In this document: positions 48,078-58,038 of the stretch, piece after piece
Numbering within the stretch: position 1 is the stretch's first letter
Layout: each line of letters begins with the position of its first letter
Source: Sphingobacterium sp. BN32
Lineage (GTDB): Bacteria; Bacteroidota; Bacteroidia; Sphingobacteriales; Sphingobacteriaceae
Direction: 5' to 3'
Length of the DNA: 64,000 nucleotides
NCBI RefSeq assembly: GCF_030503615.1
Contig: NZ_CP129963.1
Span: forward strand, 1,488,001 to 1,552,000
Position numbers and translations under genes: made by a program
Notes under the pieces: model-generated
What the model was told of the DNA's origin: nothing
What the model saw: only the letters and a program-made list of their open reading frames with translations
Databases searched by the model: none

Positions 48078-50171
48078 TTACATCATGATTTTGATTCCAC
48101 CGTAAAAGTTCCTTTCTGCTGCAGCATTATAAAAACGATTACCCATGGCATTGATATCGTTTCCTAAGCTGTATTTTTCATTAAGCAGGTTGTCCACGCC
48201 GGCAAATAACTGGAGTTGATATTTGTTCATAAATCCGGTAGTCCACGCTAATTTTGCTTGTACCAGGTGATATTTCTTTGCATAGAAGCTGTTGGCATCA
48301 TTTAAAGGAATGGAAGAGGTATGGTTATGGAATATGTTGATTTCAAATTTCTTAGGCAGTTCTAGTGCCAAGGTGTTTACCCAGATCCACTTAGGGATAG
48401 ACGTAACGGAATTGCCCGAGTAATCCTTATCGTCTACTTTATAATTTTTGAATTTATAATCTTGGAAAGTGAGATTGGAAGAGAAAATCAAACTGCGTAC
48501 AACCAGGTTTTGATCCGGGCGGATGATTTGAGTTAAAACGCTAGCTTCTATTCCTTTCTGCGTTATCTCTCCGGCGTTCGTGAAAAATTCAGCACCATCT
48601 TCATTCAATTGCCGAATGATTCCATTTTTCATATTGAATTGATAAGCTGCTAAATCAGCTATAAAGCGGCGGTTTTTTGTTTCGTAGCGAAATCCAGCTT
48701 CATAATTTACGCCGTCTTCGGGGTTAAGATTCTGGTTGATTTGATTGTCGGAAGATCGAACCTCGGATATGGTTGGCGTGGAATAGCCTTTCGAGATGGA
48801 AGCACGCATTGCAAATTCCGGAAGAATTAAATAGGAGAGTCCTAAGCGTGGCATCCAGCTGTTTTTGAAATCTTTCGAACCTTTCATCGCAGATGCATTG
48901 AGCGCCTGTTGTTCGAAATCAATATTATTTACATTCAAGCCGATGGAACCTTCGGCGATAAAACGTTGAGCAATTTTTGCTTTCAGGCGGTAGAAATAGA
49001 AATGCTGAAAATTCTCTAAATGATCGTCATAGTTTAAGTCACCTTTATTGCCAAAATTGTTTTCATAGTTCTTGATGTCGTACCATCCCTTTTGTCCTTC
49101 CGCTCCTAACTGCATTTCCCATTGAAAGTTTTCCATCTCCATGTTCTCGTATGAAAAGTAGGTTCGAGCGCCAAGATTCTTTTCGCTACGGGTTTCATAG
49201 TTCGTTACGAAAGAATTTTTGAAATCGGTGTAGCTTCCAAATACGGAAATCACGTGGCGTAGATAATCATTGAATTGGTAGCTATGGGTGATTCCTCCGA
49301 TTGTCGTCTTATTGTATATGGCGGCTTTTTGATCAACAGCACTTGGGAATGGGCCTCCGGCAGGTCTAGCCTGAGTCGGATCGGCTAGAAACTGTGCTTC
49401 TGTTAATCCGCCTGGAGTTTCGTAGCCAAGGTCGGCATAAAGACCTAAAAACTTAAGCTGACCTTTTTCATTATAGTTCCATTGATGTGCCGTTTGGAAG
49501 AACTTCTTATTCACCCCGCTTTGGGTTCTATAGCCATCAGAGCGTGTAAATGCCTGGCTGAAAGCAAAGCTGTATTTTTCGTTGACCTGTTGTTCGATAT
49601 TTAATTGTTGCTGAAATAGTCCATAAGAACCAGCGCTAAGCAGCAACGACTTTTCATTAGACCTCTGGCTCGTCAGACCATTGGGTATAATCCGTAGTAC
49701 ACCGCCAGTATTTGGGCCGTATAAGGATCCGTCAGGTCCCTTAATAATCTGAATATGATTAATGCCTACCGGATCGATAATGTTGAGGTAGGTATTTCCG
49801 CTGGCATCCGTAAAGGGGATTTCGTCGAGATATATTTTGGTGTTTCGCACACCGAAAGGGGAGCGAATCATGCTGCCTCGTAGTGCTAGGCGATAGCTTC
49901 CTGGAGACCGCTCTTCCATGCGTACTCCTGTTGTGCTGTTCACTGCGCTTAGGATCGTATTGGTATTTTGTGATTCAAGAAGGCGTTTGCTGACCACCCG
50001 CGCCGAGCTGGTTAGATCTAGCATCGCTTGGGAATTGAAGTGCGCCTTAATCTCAATGGGTGCTATTTCGGATAAACTGGTGTCGGGCCTCGTCGTTTGC
50101 GCAAGACCATGAAAAGCAATTAGCGTAAAGGCAAGAATAGATAAGTAGTATTTCTTCGGATATACAAGCAT
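48078..50171 (-). CDS. TonB-dependent outer-membrane receptor (siderophore type)
   Basis: A 697-residue receptor without the N-terminal carboxypeptidase-regulatory domain. Signal peptide to ~25 (ALIAFHGLAQT-like end), TonB box region SLSEIAPIEIKA, plug with GVRMEERSPGSYRLALRGSMIRSPFG and IQIIKGPDGSLYGPNTGGVLRI, then a barrel with short loops ending in NFYGGIKIMM. This matches FecA-type siderophore or metal-chelate receptors. Downstream on the same strand (22 bp) is the Crp/Fnr gene. No Fur-type palindrome was found upstream. Confidence 0.92.
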   Translation of the reverse strand: MLVYPKKYYLSILAFTLIAFHGLAQTTRPDTSLSEIAPIEIKAHFNSQAMLDLTSSARVVSKRLLESQNTNTILSAVNSTTGVRMEERSPGSYRLALRGSMIRSPFGVRNTKIYLDEIPFTDASGNTYLNIIDPVGINHIQIIKGPDGSLYGPNTGGVLRIIPNGLTSQRSNEKSLLLSAGSYGLFQQQLNIEQQVNEKYSFAFSQAFTRSDGYRTQSGVNKKFFQTAHQWNYNEKGQLKFLGLYADLGYETPGGLTEAQFLADPTQARPAGGPFPSAVDQKAAIYNKTTIGGITHSYQFNDYLRHVISVFGSYTDFKNSFVTNYETRSEKNLGARTYFSYENMEMENFQWEMQLGAEGQKGWYDIKNYENNFGNKGDLNYDDHLENFQHFYFYRLKAKIAQRFIAEGSIGLNVNNIDFEQQALNASAMKGSKDFKNSWMPRLGLSYLILPEFAMRASISKGYSTPTISEVRSSDNQINQNLNPEDGVNYEAGFRYETKNRRFIADLAAYQFNMKNGIIRQLNEDGAEFFTNAGEITQKGIEASVLTQIIRPDQNLVVRSLIFSSNLTFQDYKFKNYKVDDKDYSGNSVTSIPKWIWVNTLALELPKKFEINIFHNHTSSIPLNDANSFYAKKYHLVQAKLAWTTGFMNKYQLQLFAGVDNLLNEKYSLGNDINAMGNRFYNAAAERNFYGGIKIMM

Positions 50172-50257
50172 GATTTCAAGGCTGATTTGCTCGCAAAATA
50201 CCGAAAATAACTGAAGATTTGGAAACAGAATGCGATTAAAACAGGGATTTGTACAGG

Positions 50258-51544
50258 TTAAAATGCATCATTCAAGCCCAAGAATAGCCCTCGTTGTCCG
50301 AATTTTCCGAAGGCATAGTCTATACATAAGTTCGTTCGGGTTGCTTTATTGAATAAGACGCGAAGACCTGCACCTGCCGCTGGCTGCCATTGTTGAAAGA
50401 GCTTAGTGCCCATCTGATCGTTCGTGCTTTGTACGTTGGCAAAAACAACACCACTCAAGAATTGGTTGCGTAGAATCGGATATCTATATTCAACTTCAGA
50501 ATAGAAGTAGGAGAGTCCCTTGAAATATCCCATGGTATATCCGCGTCCACTTCTTGCATAAGGGTCTTTACTGGTTCCTGGAAGATCTACATAAGGGAGT
50601 TTTCCACCTAGCTTATACGATCCGAAATTCCAAAAGGCTAAAACATGGTTACTTCTGCTGGATGACAATTGCCAGTACTTACGGAAATCTGTCTGCAATT
50701 GGTAGGCATTGTGCTCACTGCCCATCCATTCCTGGTTCATGCGTAAAACTACGTCGACATACATGCCTTTATGCGCACTATTGGGATTATCGCGTGTGGT
50801 GTATTGCATATTGACCATTAATCCGTTGTTATTGATATCGACAGGGTTAATGTTGTTCCATCGACTATATATTTGAGTAGGCGACATGTTTTCAGCACTA
50901 CCAAAGGTCTCCAAGCCTCTCTTGAGTTCGAAGAAGACACCTGCACCTACAAATGCACCTGGGAAAAGTTGTTTATATATACGCTCATTGATGGTATATG
51001 CGGTGAATTTGTTGACAAAACGCTGTCTTTCGGGATTATTAATGATCAGCTCTTCTTCAGTCGGGTTGTCTATCGGCGTTCCCATGCCCAGACCATAATC
51101 TAGTCCTACGGCTTTAGCCACCATGACATTCCCCTTAATATTCCACTTGTTGGAAGGCGTGTAAATATCATGAATCAGATAGCCCACAATAATTCCTCGG
51201 GTGGTATAGCTTAATGCTGCCGCAGCAATGGACATCTGCGTATTCGGTTGGTTGCCTAACACTTTTCCGCCTACTGCTTTGACACCGATCTGTGCACCAA
51301 TGGAGGGGTTATAGTTAATGTTGGGCAAGTAAGAAATGGGCGATCTTTTCTTTGGTTTCTGATCTTTAGGCTTTTTTGACGGGATAATATCTTTGAACAG
51401 ATCAACAATATCGTAAAGTTCCTCCGTATTACGGAGCGTATCCTTTTGTTGCTTGTTGCTTATGGTGTCTTGTATTTCGATCTGTTGCGCGTTTGTTGTC
51501 AAGGCAAGCAAGAAGATGGAACAGGTGGTTAGGATTGCGCGCAT
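50258..51544 (-). CDS. BamA/TamA (Omp85) family outer-membrane barrel protein
   Basis: A ~428-residue exported protein. From the ATG at 51544 a normal signal peptide appears (MRAILTTCSIFLLALTTNAQQ). An upstream ATG at 51610, 7 bp after the preceding stop, would add 22 charged residues. The body matches the surface-antigen/D15 barrel domain: RSPISYLPNINYNPSIGAQIGV, GMYVDVVLRMNQEWMG, ALVLAFWNF-like strand and GAGLRVLFNKATRTNLCIDYAFGK. There are no POTRA repeats, so it is a barrel-only member, possibly acting as an assembly factor or pore. It is co-oriented with the PLP enzyme upstream. Confidence 0.82.
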   Translation of the reverse strand: MRAILTTCSIFLLALTTNAQQIEIQDTISNKQQKDTLRNTEELYDIVDLFKDIIPSKKPKDQKPKKRSPISYLPNINYNPSIGAQIGVKAVGGKVLGNQPNTQMSIAAAALSYTTRGIIVGYLIHDIYTPSNKWNIKGNVMVAKAVGLDYGLGMGTPIDNPTEEELIINNPERQRFVNKFTAYTINERIYKQLFPGAFVGAGVFFELKRGLETFGSAENMSPTQIYSRWNNINPVDINNNGLMVNMQYTTRDNPNSAHKGMYVDVVLRMNQEWMGSEHNAYQLQTDFRKYWQLSSSRSNHVLAFWNFGSYKLGGKLPYVDLPGTSKDPYARSGRGYTMGYFKGLSYFYSEVEYRYPILRNQFLSGVVFANVQSTNDQMGTKLFQQWQPAAGAGLRVLFNKATRTNLCIDYAFGKFGQRGLFLGLNDAF

Positions 51545-51616
51545 AGCAGATTTTAATAATTTATAGCTTTGTTCATCAGCAGCTTTCAAGATAACAGTTT
51601 CCTTATTCATTGTTTT

Positions 51617-52528
51617 CTATAGCGTGCTCACAGGCGCTAAATTATCGAATTTTTCATACATTCCTAGAAATCCAGTCAGTCCGCCGGTATGTATTGCTAA
51701 TATTTTACCTCCGGCTTGTATTTTTCCTGTTTTGATTTGATCAAACAGCGCATACATCATCTTTCCGGTATAAGTGGGTTCGATCATAATTCCGGTAGTA
51801 CTTACGAAGTCTTTCACGAATTGTAAGAGCTCGGGTTTCGTTTTCGCATATCCTCCGAAGTGGTATTCGCTATGTAATTTTAAGTTTTCTGTATCGATTC
51901 CCCATTTGCTAATATCATTTTTTATAAAATCTCCAGCTTTCAATACCGGTACGCAGTGCAATGTTGTACTGAGCGCCTTTTTGTTGATCGCTTGAAGGAT
52001 GCCCGCTGCCGTTGTTCCGGTACCTGCTGCGACAAAGATATCTGTATAAGTATCAGCTAACTCTTCTATGATGCTCTCGCAACCTTCTACGCCCTCATCG
52101 CTTCGACCGCCTTCATCGATAAACAAGGCTTCGGTTTCCGTATAGTTTGCATTAAAAAGGGCTAGCTTGTCCTTATAAGAACTGCGTTCTACAAAATGTA
52201 GCGTCATGCCAAACAGCTTGCACAGGGCGAGTACGGGGTTGCTTATTTCCTCGCCGCGGACAAATGCGTGAGTTTTGATCTGAAACTGTGCCCCCGCTGC
52301 CGCAGTTGCCAAAAGGTGGTTCGACCAGGCACCACCAAAGGTAACAACAGTATTGATTTTTAGGGATTTTAATTTTGCTATATGAAGTTTTAGTTTTCGC
52401 CACTTATTGCCGGAAATAAACGGATGTATCATGTCGTCCCTTTTTATAAAGACTTCCACTTCATGTGCAGCAAAGAATGGATGTATGATTTGTTGAACTG
52501 GACTGTATATTGGAAAATTTAGCGGCAT
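51617..52528 (-). CDS. ACC deaminase/D-cysteine desulfhydrase family PLP enzyme
   Basis: A 303-residue fold-type II PLP enzyme. The cofactor lysine is in HPFISGNKWRKLK. A substrate-phosphate loop TFGGAWSNHLLATAA and a phosphate-binding loop FVAAGTGTTAAGIL are present, as is AIHTGGLTGFLG near the end. The family includes 1-aminocyclopropane-1-carboxylate deaminase and D-cysteine desulfhydrase, which share these motifs; substrate choice is not resolved here. It is separated from the Omp85 gene by 72 bp (7 bp if the longer start is used) and is divergent from the pseudouridine synthase gene. Confidence 0.9.
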   Translation of the reverse strand: MPLNFPIYSPVQQIIHPFFAAHEVEVFIKRDDMIHPFISGNKWRKLKLHIAKLKSLKINTVVTFGGAWSNHLLATAAAGAQFQIKTHAFVRGEEISNPVLALCKLFGMTLHFVERSSYKDKLALFNANYTETEALFIDEGGRSDEGVEGCESIIEELADTYTDIFVAAGTGTTAAGILQAINKKALSTTLHCVPVLKAGDFIKNDISKWGIDTENLKLHSEYHFGGYAKTKPELLQFVKDFVSTTGIMIEPTYTGKMMYALFDQIKTGKIQAGGKILAIHTGGLTGFLGMYEKFDNLAPVSTL

Positions 52529-52610
52529 CCTGTAAAGTTAAGGATTAATCTATTTGAAGGATAAGTTAAGCTTAAAATTATGTAGCTTATGTACATCAGG
52601 TGAAAAATAT

Positions 52611-52618
52611 TACTTTTG
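52611..52618 (+). promoter_or_regulatory. -7 promoter box TACTTTTG of the rluD-like gene
   Basis: Perfect TAnnTTTG only 6 bp before the ATG at 52624. If used, transcription starts about at the start codon, giving a leaderless or near-leaderless mRNA. It also argues against an upstream GTG start at 52600. Confidence 0.5.
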
Positions 52619-52623
52619 TGGCT

Positions 52624-53655
52624 ATGACGGAAGATTTAGATTTAGAACAGGACGAACAAGAACTCTTCGAGCATTTACGCATCGTGGCCGACAAAGGGCA
52701 AGCGCCATTGCGTTTAGATAAATTCTTGATGAATCGGGTGGAGAATACTTCACGAAATCGTATTCAAAACGCGATCGATTCGGGTTCTGTTTTGGTGAAT
52801 GAGAAGGTTGTCAAAGCGAGTTATAAGGTAAAGCCTTTGGATTTGATTACGGTCGTGCTTCCTGATCCACCCCGAGATACGGAAGTTTATCCGGAAGATA
52901 TCCCATTGGACATTATTTATGAAGATGATGATGTGCTACTGGTTAATAAAGAGGCCGGTATGGTTGTGCATCCTGGCTTTAATAATTATTCAGGGACGCT
53001 GGTGAATGCGTTGACTTTTCATTTGAATCAGTTGCCGACTTTGCCCGGCAACACCGGTCGTCCGGGTCTGGTACATCGCATCGATAAAGACACTTCCGGT
53101 TTATTAGTTATTGCCAAAAATGAGTGGGCGATGACCTATTTGGCGAAGCAATTTTTTGATCACTCTATTGCTCGCAAATACGTGGCTTTAGTATGGGGCG
53201 ATTTGAAGGAGGATGGTACTGTGTCAGGCTACATTGGTCGGAATATGAAAGACCGTCGCATTATGGATATGTATGATGACCCTGAAAAAGGAAAATGGTC
53301 GGTGACACATTACAAAGTTCTGAAGCGTTTGGGTTATGTTACTTTAATTGAATGCCAATTGGAGACCGGACGTACGCATCAAATTCGTGCGCATATGAAG
53401 TCCATCGGGCATCCTTTATTCAACGATGAATCGTATGGTGGGCATAAGATATTGAAGGGTACTACGTTCACTAAATATAAGCAATTTGTAGAAAATTGCT
53501 TTGCATTGCTGCCGAGGCAAGCGCTACACGCCAAGAGTTTAGGATTTGAACATCCAAAATCAAAACAATTTTTACATTTTGAGGTACCAATACCTGAGGA
53601 TTTCCGTTTAGCATTAGAGAAATGGGAGAGTTATAGTACAAACACACAAGACTAG
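52624..53655 (+). CDS. rluD: RluA/RluD family 23S rRNA pseudouridine synthase
   Basis: A 343-residue RNA-modifying enzyme: N-terminal S4 domain (LRLDKFLMNRVENTSRNRIQNAIDSG), then the catalytic RluA domain with the active-site Asp in GLVHRIDKDTSGLLVIAKN, and LETGRTHQIRAHMKSIGHP. It probably makes pseudouridines in helix 69 of 23S rRNA, as RluD does, although RluA-type relatives cannot be excluded by eye. Start at the ATG at 52624 (MTEDLDLEQ), just after a perfect -7 box; a GTG start at 52600 is possible. The aminotransferase gene follows 25 bp later. Confidence 0.92.
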   Translation: MTEDLDLEQDEQELFEHLRIVADKGQAPLRLDKFLMNRVENTSRNRIQNAIDSGSVLVNEKVVKASYKVKPLDLITVVLPDPPRDTEVYPEDIPLDIIYEDDDVLLVNKEAGMVVHPGFNNYSGTLVNALTFHLNQLPTLPGNTGRPGLVHRIDKDTSGLLVIAKNEWAMTYLAKQFFDHSIARKYVALVWGDLKEDGTVSGYIGRNMKDRRIMDMYDDPEKGKWSVTHYKVLKRLGYVTLIECQLETGRTHQIRAHMKSIGHPLFNDESYGGHKILKGTTFTKYKQFVENCFALLPRQALHAKSLGFEHPKSKQFLHFEVPIPEDFRLALEKWESYSTNTQD

Positions 53656-53680
53656 ATAAAATAGATAGAATAGAAGATTT

Positions 53681-54538
53681 ATGCCAATACAATATATAAA
53701 CTTTAATGGCAGTTTGGTGCCGGAGGATATGGCTGTATTAAGCGTTGATAACCGCGCTTTTCGATACGGTGATGGTTTGTTTGAGACGATGTTATGGAAG
53801 GATGGAGATATACGTTTTCTGGATTTCCACATCGAGCGTCTACAGGATGGTTTATCCTTGCTGCAATTTGAAGATACTGGTGTATTTGATACCTTTTTTG
53901 TACGCAACAAGGTTGAGGAATTAATCCGCAAGAACAATATGATGGGGCAGGTGCTTCGCGTTCGTCTAATTGTTTTCCGGATGGGGGCAGGAACCTATGG
54001 TCCGGAGTCGAATAAGGCTGGCTATGTTTTGCAAGTTGAACGGAAACAGGACAGTCTGCGCGATAAGAAATTAGGCTTAATCGTTGATTTATATACCGAT
54101 TTTAAAAAGCCTTATAGTGAGCTGTCAAAATTGAAATCCAACAATGCTTTGGTTTATGTAATGGCGGGTAACTTTCGGAAAAAGCATGCATTTGATGAGG
54201 TTTTTATCTTGAATCAGGCGGGCAATCTTTGTGAAGCGCTGACATCGAATATCTTCATTTATTACAATAAGGTTTTATATACTCCAGCGCTGACAGAGGG
54301 CTGCATTGCGGGTGTTATGCGTCGCGTCGTTATGGATATTGCTTTGTCTGAAGGGATTGAAGTCGTGGAAGCTGAGATTAAGCCAGACATCATGAAGGTA
54401 GCGGATGAAATATTTTGTACGAATGCAACTCAAGGAATACAATGGGTTATGGGCTACAAGCAGAAGCGATACTTTAATAAGATATCTAGAGTTTTTCAGG
54501 ATCGCCTAGCGACTTGGACTTATGATGTCGAAGAATAA
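53681..54538 (+). CDS. Class IV PLP aminotransferase
   Basis: A 285-residue fold-type IV enzyme of the branched-chain aminotransferase/D-amino-acid transaminase/aminodeoxychorismate lyase family. Family motifs: FRYGDGLFETM near the start, the PLP lysine in SELSKLKSNNALVYVMA, the EALTSNIFIYYNK segment and TPALTEGCIAGVMRRVV. Specificity cannot be assigned because pabC-, dat- and ilvE-type members share these motifs. It follows rluD by 25 bp and ends at a hairpin terminator. Confidence 0.88.
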   Translation: MPIQYINFNGSLVPEDMAVLSVDNRAFRYGDGLFETMLWKDGDIRFLDFHIERLQDGLSLLQFEDTGVFDTFFVRNKVEELIRKNNMMGQVLRVRLIVFRMGAGTYGPESNKAGYVLQVERKQDSLRDKKLGLIVDLYTDFKKPYSELSKLKSNNALVYVMAGNFRKKHAFDEVFILNQAGNLCEALTSNIFIYYNKVLYTPALTEGCIAGVMRRVVMDIALSEGIEVVEAEIKPDIMKVADEIFCTNATQGIQWVMGYKQKRYFNKISRVFQDRLATWTYDVEE

Positions 54539-54547
54539 TTTATAAAA

Positions 54548-54585
54548 AAAGAGGCTATCCATTTTCAATGGTAGCCTCTAATTTT
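54548..54585 (+). terminator. Rho-independent terminator of the rluD/aminotransferase unit
   Basis: AGAGGCTA-T-CCATT (54550-54563) pairs with AATGG-TAGCCTCT (54567-54579) with one bulged T, followed by AATTTTTG. A-runs on the left also favour action on the converging YceI transcript. Confidence 0.82.
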
Positions 54586-54654
54586 TGCATAATGGAGATT
54601 AGTGTGGAATTCCATTATAAAGTAGCGTTGGACTACTTTTAATTATATGTACAC

Positions 54655-55245
54655 TTAGTTCTTTACTAATTCTGTGTTTACAATGATTTTCACGTCAGAT
54701 GCGACAGCTTGTACGCCTGAAGGTAATTTATCATTGTATTTTATATTATAATCCATGCGGTTTATTGTTGTTGTCGCAGTGAAACCAACACGTGTTTTAC
54801 CCCATGGATCGGTGATGATTCCGTTATTTTGCGTTACTTGAAATTCAACAGGTTTCGTTACGTCACGAATAGTTAAATCTCCCTTTAATACGAATTTTCC
54901 TTTTTTCCCCTTTGTCAACACACCGTTCGTCAATGACATTTTCGGAAATTGAGCAGCATTGAAAAAGTCGTCGCTTTTGAGGTGTTCATCTCTAGCATCT
55001 ACGCGTGTGTCGATACTATTTACATCAATTTCGAATGCAATTTTCGCTTGGTTGAAATTGCTGCCATCGGTCGTTTCTACGGCTCCGGAAAGTGTATTGA
55101 ATGATCCATCGACGAATGAGATGCCTAGGTGGCTTACTTCAAATCTCGCGTTTGTGTGTGCTGGGTCTACTGACCATTTTACTTGTGCAAATGCCGCATT
55201 TGTAATGAAAAATAATGTGGCAACGAATGTTAAAATTGTTTTCAT
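54655..55245 (-). CDS. YceI family secreted lipid-binding-like protein
   Basis: A 196-residue exported protein. Signal peptide to about residue 20 (AAFAQ), then the lipocalin-like YceI fold: WSVDPAHTNARFEVSHLGISFVDGSF at the start, EIDVNSIDTRVDARDEHLKSDDFFNAAQFP in the middle and KGDLTIRDVTKPVEF, then GVQAVASDVKIIVN at the end. YceI proteins bind polyisoprenoid or other lipids in the periplasm and are often induced by base or stress. A -7-like box AATATTTG is at 55284-55291 on the minus strand. Single-gene unit. Confidence 0.93.
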   Translation of the reverse strand: MKTILTFVATLFFITNAAFAQVKWSVDPAHTNARFEVSHLGISFVDGSFNTLSGAVETTDGSNFNQAKIAFEIDVNSIDTRVDARDEHLKSDDFFNAAQFPKMSLTNGVLTKGKKGKFVLKGDLTIRDVTKPVEFQVTQNNGIITDPWGKTRVGFTATTTINRMDYNIKYNDKLPSGVQAVASDVKIIVNTELVKN

Positions 55246-55824
55246 AAATCTATTTATTAATATTACTTATCTAAATGATATTGCAAATATTTCATTTATT
55301 AAGATACTATACATTGACCTATGTTAATAAATCACAAAATCGGGAGCTTGTTTGTCATGAAATTATCAGAACGTTGATGTTTTTTGACTAGGAAACAATC
55401 CTTCCTTCTTATTAGTCTTTATTTAATCTTTAATAAAAAGCCTAATATGAATACTTCTGTTTTTAAAATAGTAAATATACATTATTTATTATTTTAATTG
55501 AGATTGTTAAGATATGATAATATTTAACTAATTACTAATTGTTTTTAAAGTTATTCTGCCATGTTTTCCCTGATATAGTTTTGTTTTAATGCTAAAGTGT
55601 TCATAATGAGGGTTGCTAGGGTATGTTTAGGATGATTCTGTATTTTTTTAAGAGATTATAACAAAATAGATACGATTGCAGTTTCAACTTAAAAAATAGC
55701 TTTTTTTTATTTTTCCTATGATGTGTTCATTCATTTCAATTGCAAATAGATTTTGACAAGAAAACAAGTTAGGAATAGAATTTGTCCTATAGATATTTAG
55801 TAACTTGATAAAAATTGAAGTTCA
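55246..55824. other. 579-bp AT-rich spacer between yceI and ubiB-like gene
   Basis: A long gap with divergent genes on either side. It holds the yceI promoter region (near-match -7 AATATTTG, minus strand, 55284-55291) and one TAGTTTTG box on the plus strand (55576-55583) with no good -33 partner. I see no ORF of convincing length, no hairpin terminator and no repeat. The composition is strongly A+T. It may contain long leader sequence or regulatory sites that are not recognisable by eye. Confidence 0.4.
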
Positions 55825-57486
55825 ATGCAATTTAACGGTTTTCAAAAGATCAAAAGAGTAGGGCGGATTTTGAAGATTTTGTCAAAACATGGTTTTGACG
55901 AAATTATATCGAGGTCTAATTTAGATCGTATTCTTCCGGACAGTTTTCTTTTTTGGAATAATCATGCTCGCAAAATCTTCGAAGACGATTTTAATACGCG
56001 TATTCGTGCGGCTATTGAAGAGTTGGGGCCCACTTTTATTAAGTTGGGGCAGCTCCTGAGCAATAGACCTGATATTATCCCTCAAGATTTGCAGGAAGAA
56101 CTGGTAAAGTTACAGGATGACGTGATGTTGAGTGAGATTGACTTGCGCGCTGTGCTGAAGGAAGAGTTGGAAATTGATGTAGACTCGCATTTTGCTGAGT
56201 TGGATTTAGTCCCAATTGCATCTGCTTCGATTGCTCAAGTTTACAAAGCTCGCCTTACTAATGGGCAGGAAGTGGTACTGAAGGTTAAGCGGGCGGGCAT
56301 CGACGAGATTATTCGTGCCGACTTAGATTTTATCAAAGATTTAGTGCAGCTCCTGCAGCGGAAGTATGAGGTGGTCTATAAGATGAATCTCTATCAGATT
56401 GTACTTTCTTTTGAGAGCTCCTTACTCAATGAATTGTCCTTTACGAATGAACTTAATAACATCGAACGATTCCGGAGGAACTTCGCGGGAAATAAGGACG
56501 TTTATGTTCCGAAAGTTTATCGGAAATATAGTACCGACCGTATTCTATGTCTAGAGTTCATCGATGGGGTGAAAGTGAATGATCTTGAAGGTTTCCAGTC
56601 CTATGGTCTTTATACGAAATCGGTTTTACAGAATGTGTTGGATTTGTATTTAGAGCAGGTCTTGATGCATGGTTTTTTTCATGCGGATCCCCATCCTGGA
56701 AATGTCCTCATCAACCGTCGGGGGCAAGTCGTATTTCTGGATTTCGGAGCGATGGGATTTATGATTCCCGAGGACCGAAACATCATCGAAGCGATGGTGC
56801 TTGATTTTCTGGCAAACGACGCAAAGAGCTTAATTAAGAACATTAAGAAACTAGCGGTTGTGCACCACATAGAGAACGAAAGGCGTCTCGAGCGGGATGC
56901 CTACGAGATATTCGAAATGATCAAGCAAAATGCATTAGATGATATTGATATCTCTGTGATGTTGCAAAAGCTGAATATTGTATTACAGAGCAACCATATA
57001 TTGCTTCCTGATTTTGTTTACATTTTATTGCGTGGCGTCTCGATATTGGAGGGTACGGGGCGGCAACTCGATGCAGATTTGAACGTTCCGGAGAGTATTG
57101 AGCCGTTTGCGAAAAAGATAGCGCAGGAAAAGCTGTCTGCTGACTATCTCATACAACAGCTGAAGGAGAAGGCTAAGTTTGCGAAGGATGTGTTGACGGA
57201 AGTTCCCTTGGATCTTTTGGAGTTGTTGGAGAAGGTAAAAAATGATAAGGTGACCTTAAATCATAAGATGCAGGATTTCGATAATCTTCAGCTGATCCTC
57301 CATCGTATGGGGAACAAGTTTTTGCTATCCATTCTGGCCATGACTTTTGGAGTTGGCGCCAGTATTTTGGCACATGGACGCGTGGGGTATCTGCTTTGGG
57401 GAATCCCGGTTTTATCATGGATCGGCTTCATCGCCAGCTTTGTGATCTGCTTTGCCTTATTAAATCATCTGTATAAGAGTAAATAA
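55825..57486 (+). CDS. ABC1/UbiB-family atypical kinase
   Basis: A 553-residue protein of the AarF/ABC1/UbiB family, ATPases implicated in isoprenoid-quinone pathways. Signature pieces: the KxGQ element GPTFIKLGQLLSNRPDIIP, the Ala-rich nucleotide loop PIASASIAQVYKARL, VVLKVKRAGI, the active-site region FFHADPHPGNVLI and LDFGAMGFM. Two hydrophobic segments at the C-terminus (LLSILAMTFGVGASILAH and LLWGIPVLSWIGFIASFVICFALL) anchor it to the membrane. It is isolated by long gaps on both sides and has no quinone-biosynthesis neighbours here. Confidence 0.92.
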   Translation: MQFNGFQKIKRVGRILKILSKHGFDEIISRSNLDRILPDSFLFWNNHARKIFEDDFNTRIRAAIEELGPTFIKLGQLLSNRPDIIPQDLQEELVKLQDDVMLSEIDLRAVLKEELEIDVDSHFAELDLVPIASASIAQVYKARLTNGQEVVLKVKRAGIDEIIRADLDFIKDLVQLLQRKYEVVYKMNLYQIVLSFESSLLNELSFTNELNNIERFRRNFAGNKDVYVPKVYRKYSTDRILCLEFIDGVKVNDLEGFQSYGLYTKSVLQNVLDLYLEQVLMHGFFHADPHPGNVLINRRGQVVFLDFGAMGFMIPEDRNIIEAMVLDFLANDAKSLIKNIKKLAVVHHIENERRLERDAYEIFEMIKQNALDDIDISVMLQKLNIVLQSNHILLPDFVYILLRGVSILEGTGRQLDADLNVPESIEPFAKKIAQEKLSADYLIQQLKEKAKFAKDVLTEVPLDLLELLEKVKNDKVTLNHKMQDFDNLQLILHRMGNKFLLSILAMTFGVGASILAHGRVGYLLWGIPVLSWIGFIASFVICFALLNHLYKSK

Positions 57487-58038
57487 GTATTGAAAAAGGA
57501 GGGAGTTGTGTGTTCGTCCGTTGCGGGCGTGTGGCAGCTGTACAGACTCTTAATTTTCCTGTTGAAACTCGCGAAATGTGCTCCTGAATCTTGAATGACA
57601 ACACTTTTGTATAAAATATTTTTCTAATTAAATAATGTTTGTATATTTATTGTAATTTATAGGATATTTACAACCACCAAAGTATAATATTTTCATGCAT
57701 ATTTTAAATTAGATCAATATGGATTTTACCACTTAAATCAGTTTTAGATCGTGCGCGAGACAATCGCTAACCAAATTGAATATTGCTTTTCTTATGTTGA
57801 ATGGCCGATTTCCCTAATCTGTCGGTTGTTTGCTACAAATATATTTTTGCTCAGTCTTTCACTAAATATAGGCTGATTGAAAGCTTATTTTTGTATCACT
57901 TATGGGAAATATTATCTCAGCAATAATTGAAAAAGAATTTTCTTAGAATTTTAGTGCCGTCTTTTTTCCAGGAGTTCGCTCGAAATCTGAAGTCTTCAAC
58001 ACGGTTTTTGAGATGATTTAAAAATTAAATAGATTATT
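57487..58038. other. 552-bp spacer preceding the surface-polysaccharide locus
   Basis: No gene is visible. Two perfect TAnnTTTG boxes occur on the plus strand (TATTTTTG at 57842-57849 and at 57886-57893). Neither has a TTG at the proper -33 spacing, but both are candidates for the promoter of the polysaccharide operon, which would give a leader of 140-190 nt. There is no terminator after the ubiB-like gene that I can see. A long untranslated leader in front of a polysaccharide operon is often regulatory, but no known element is recognised. Confidence 0.4.
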
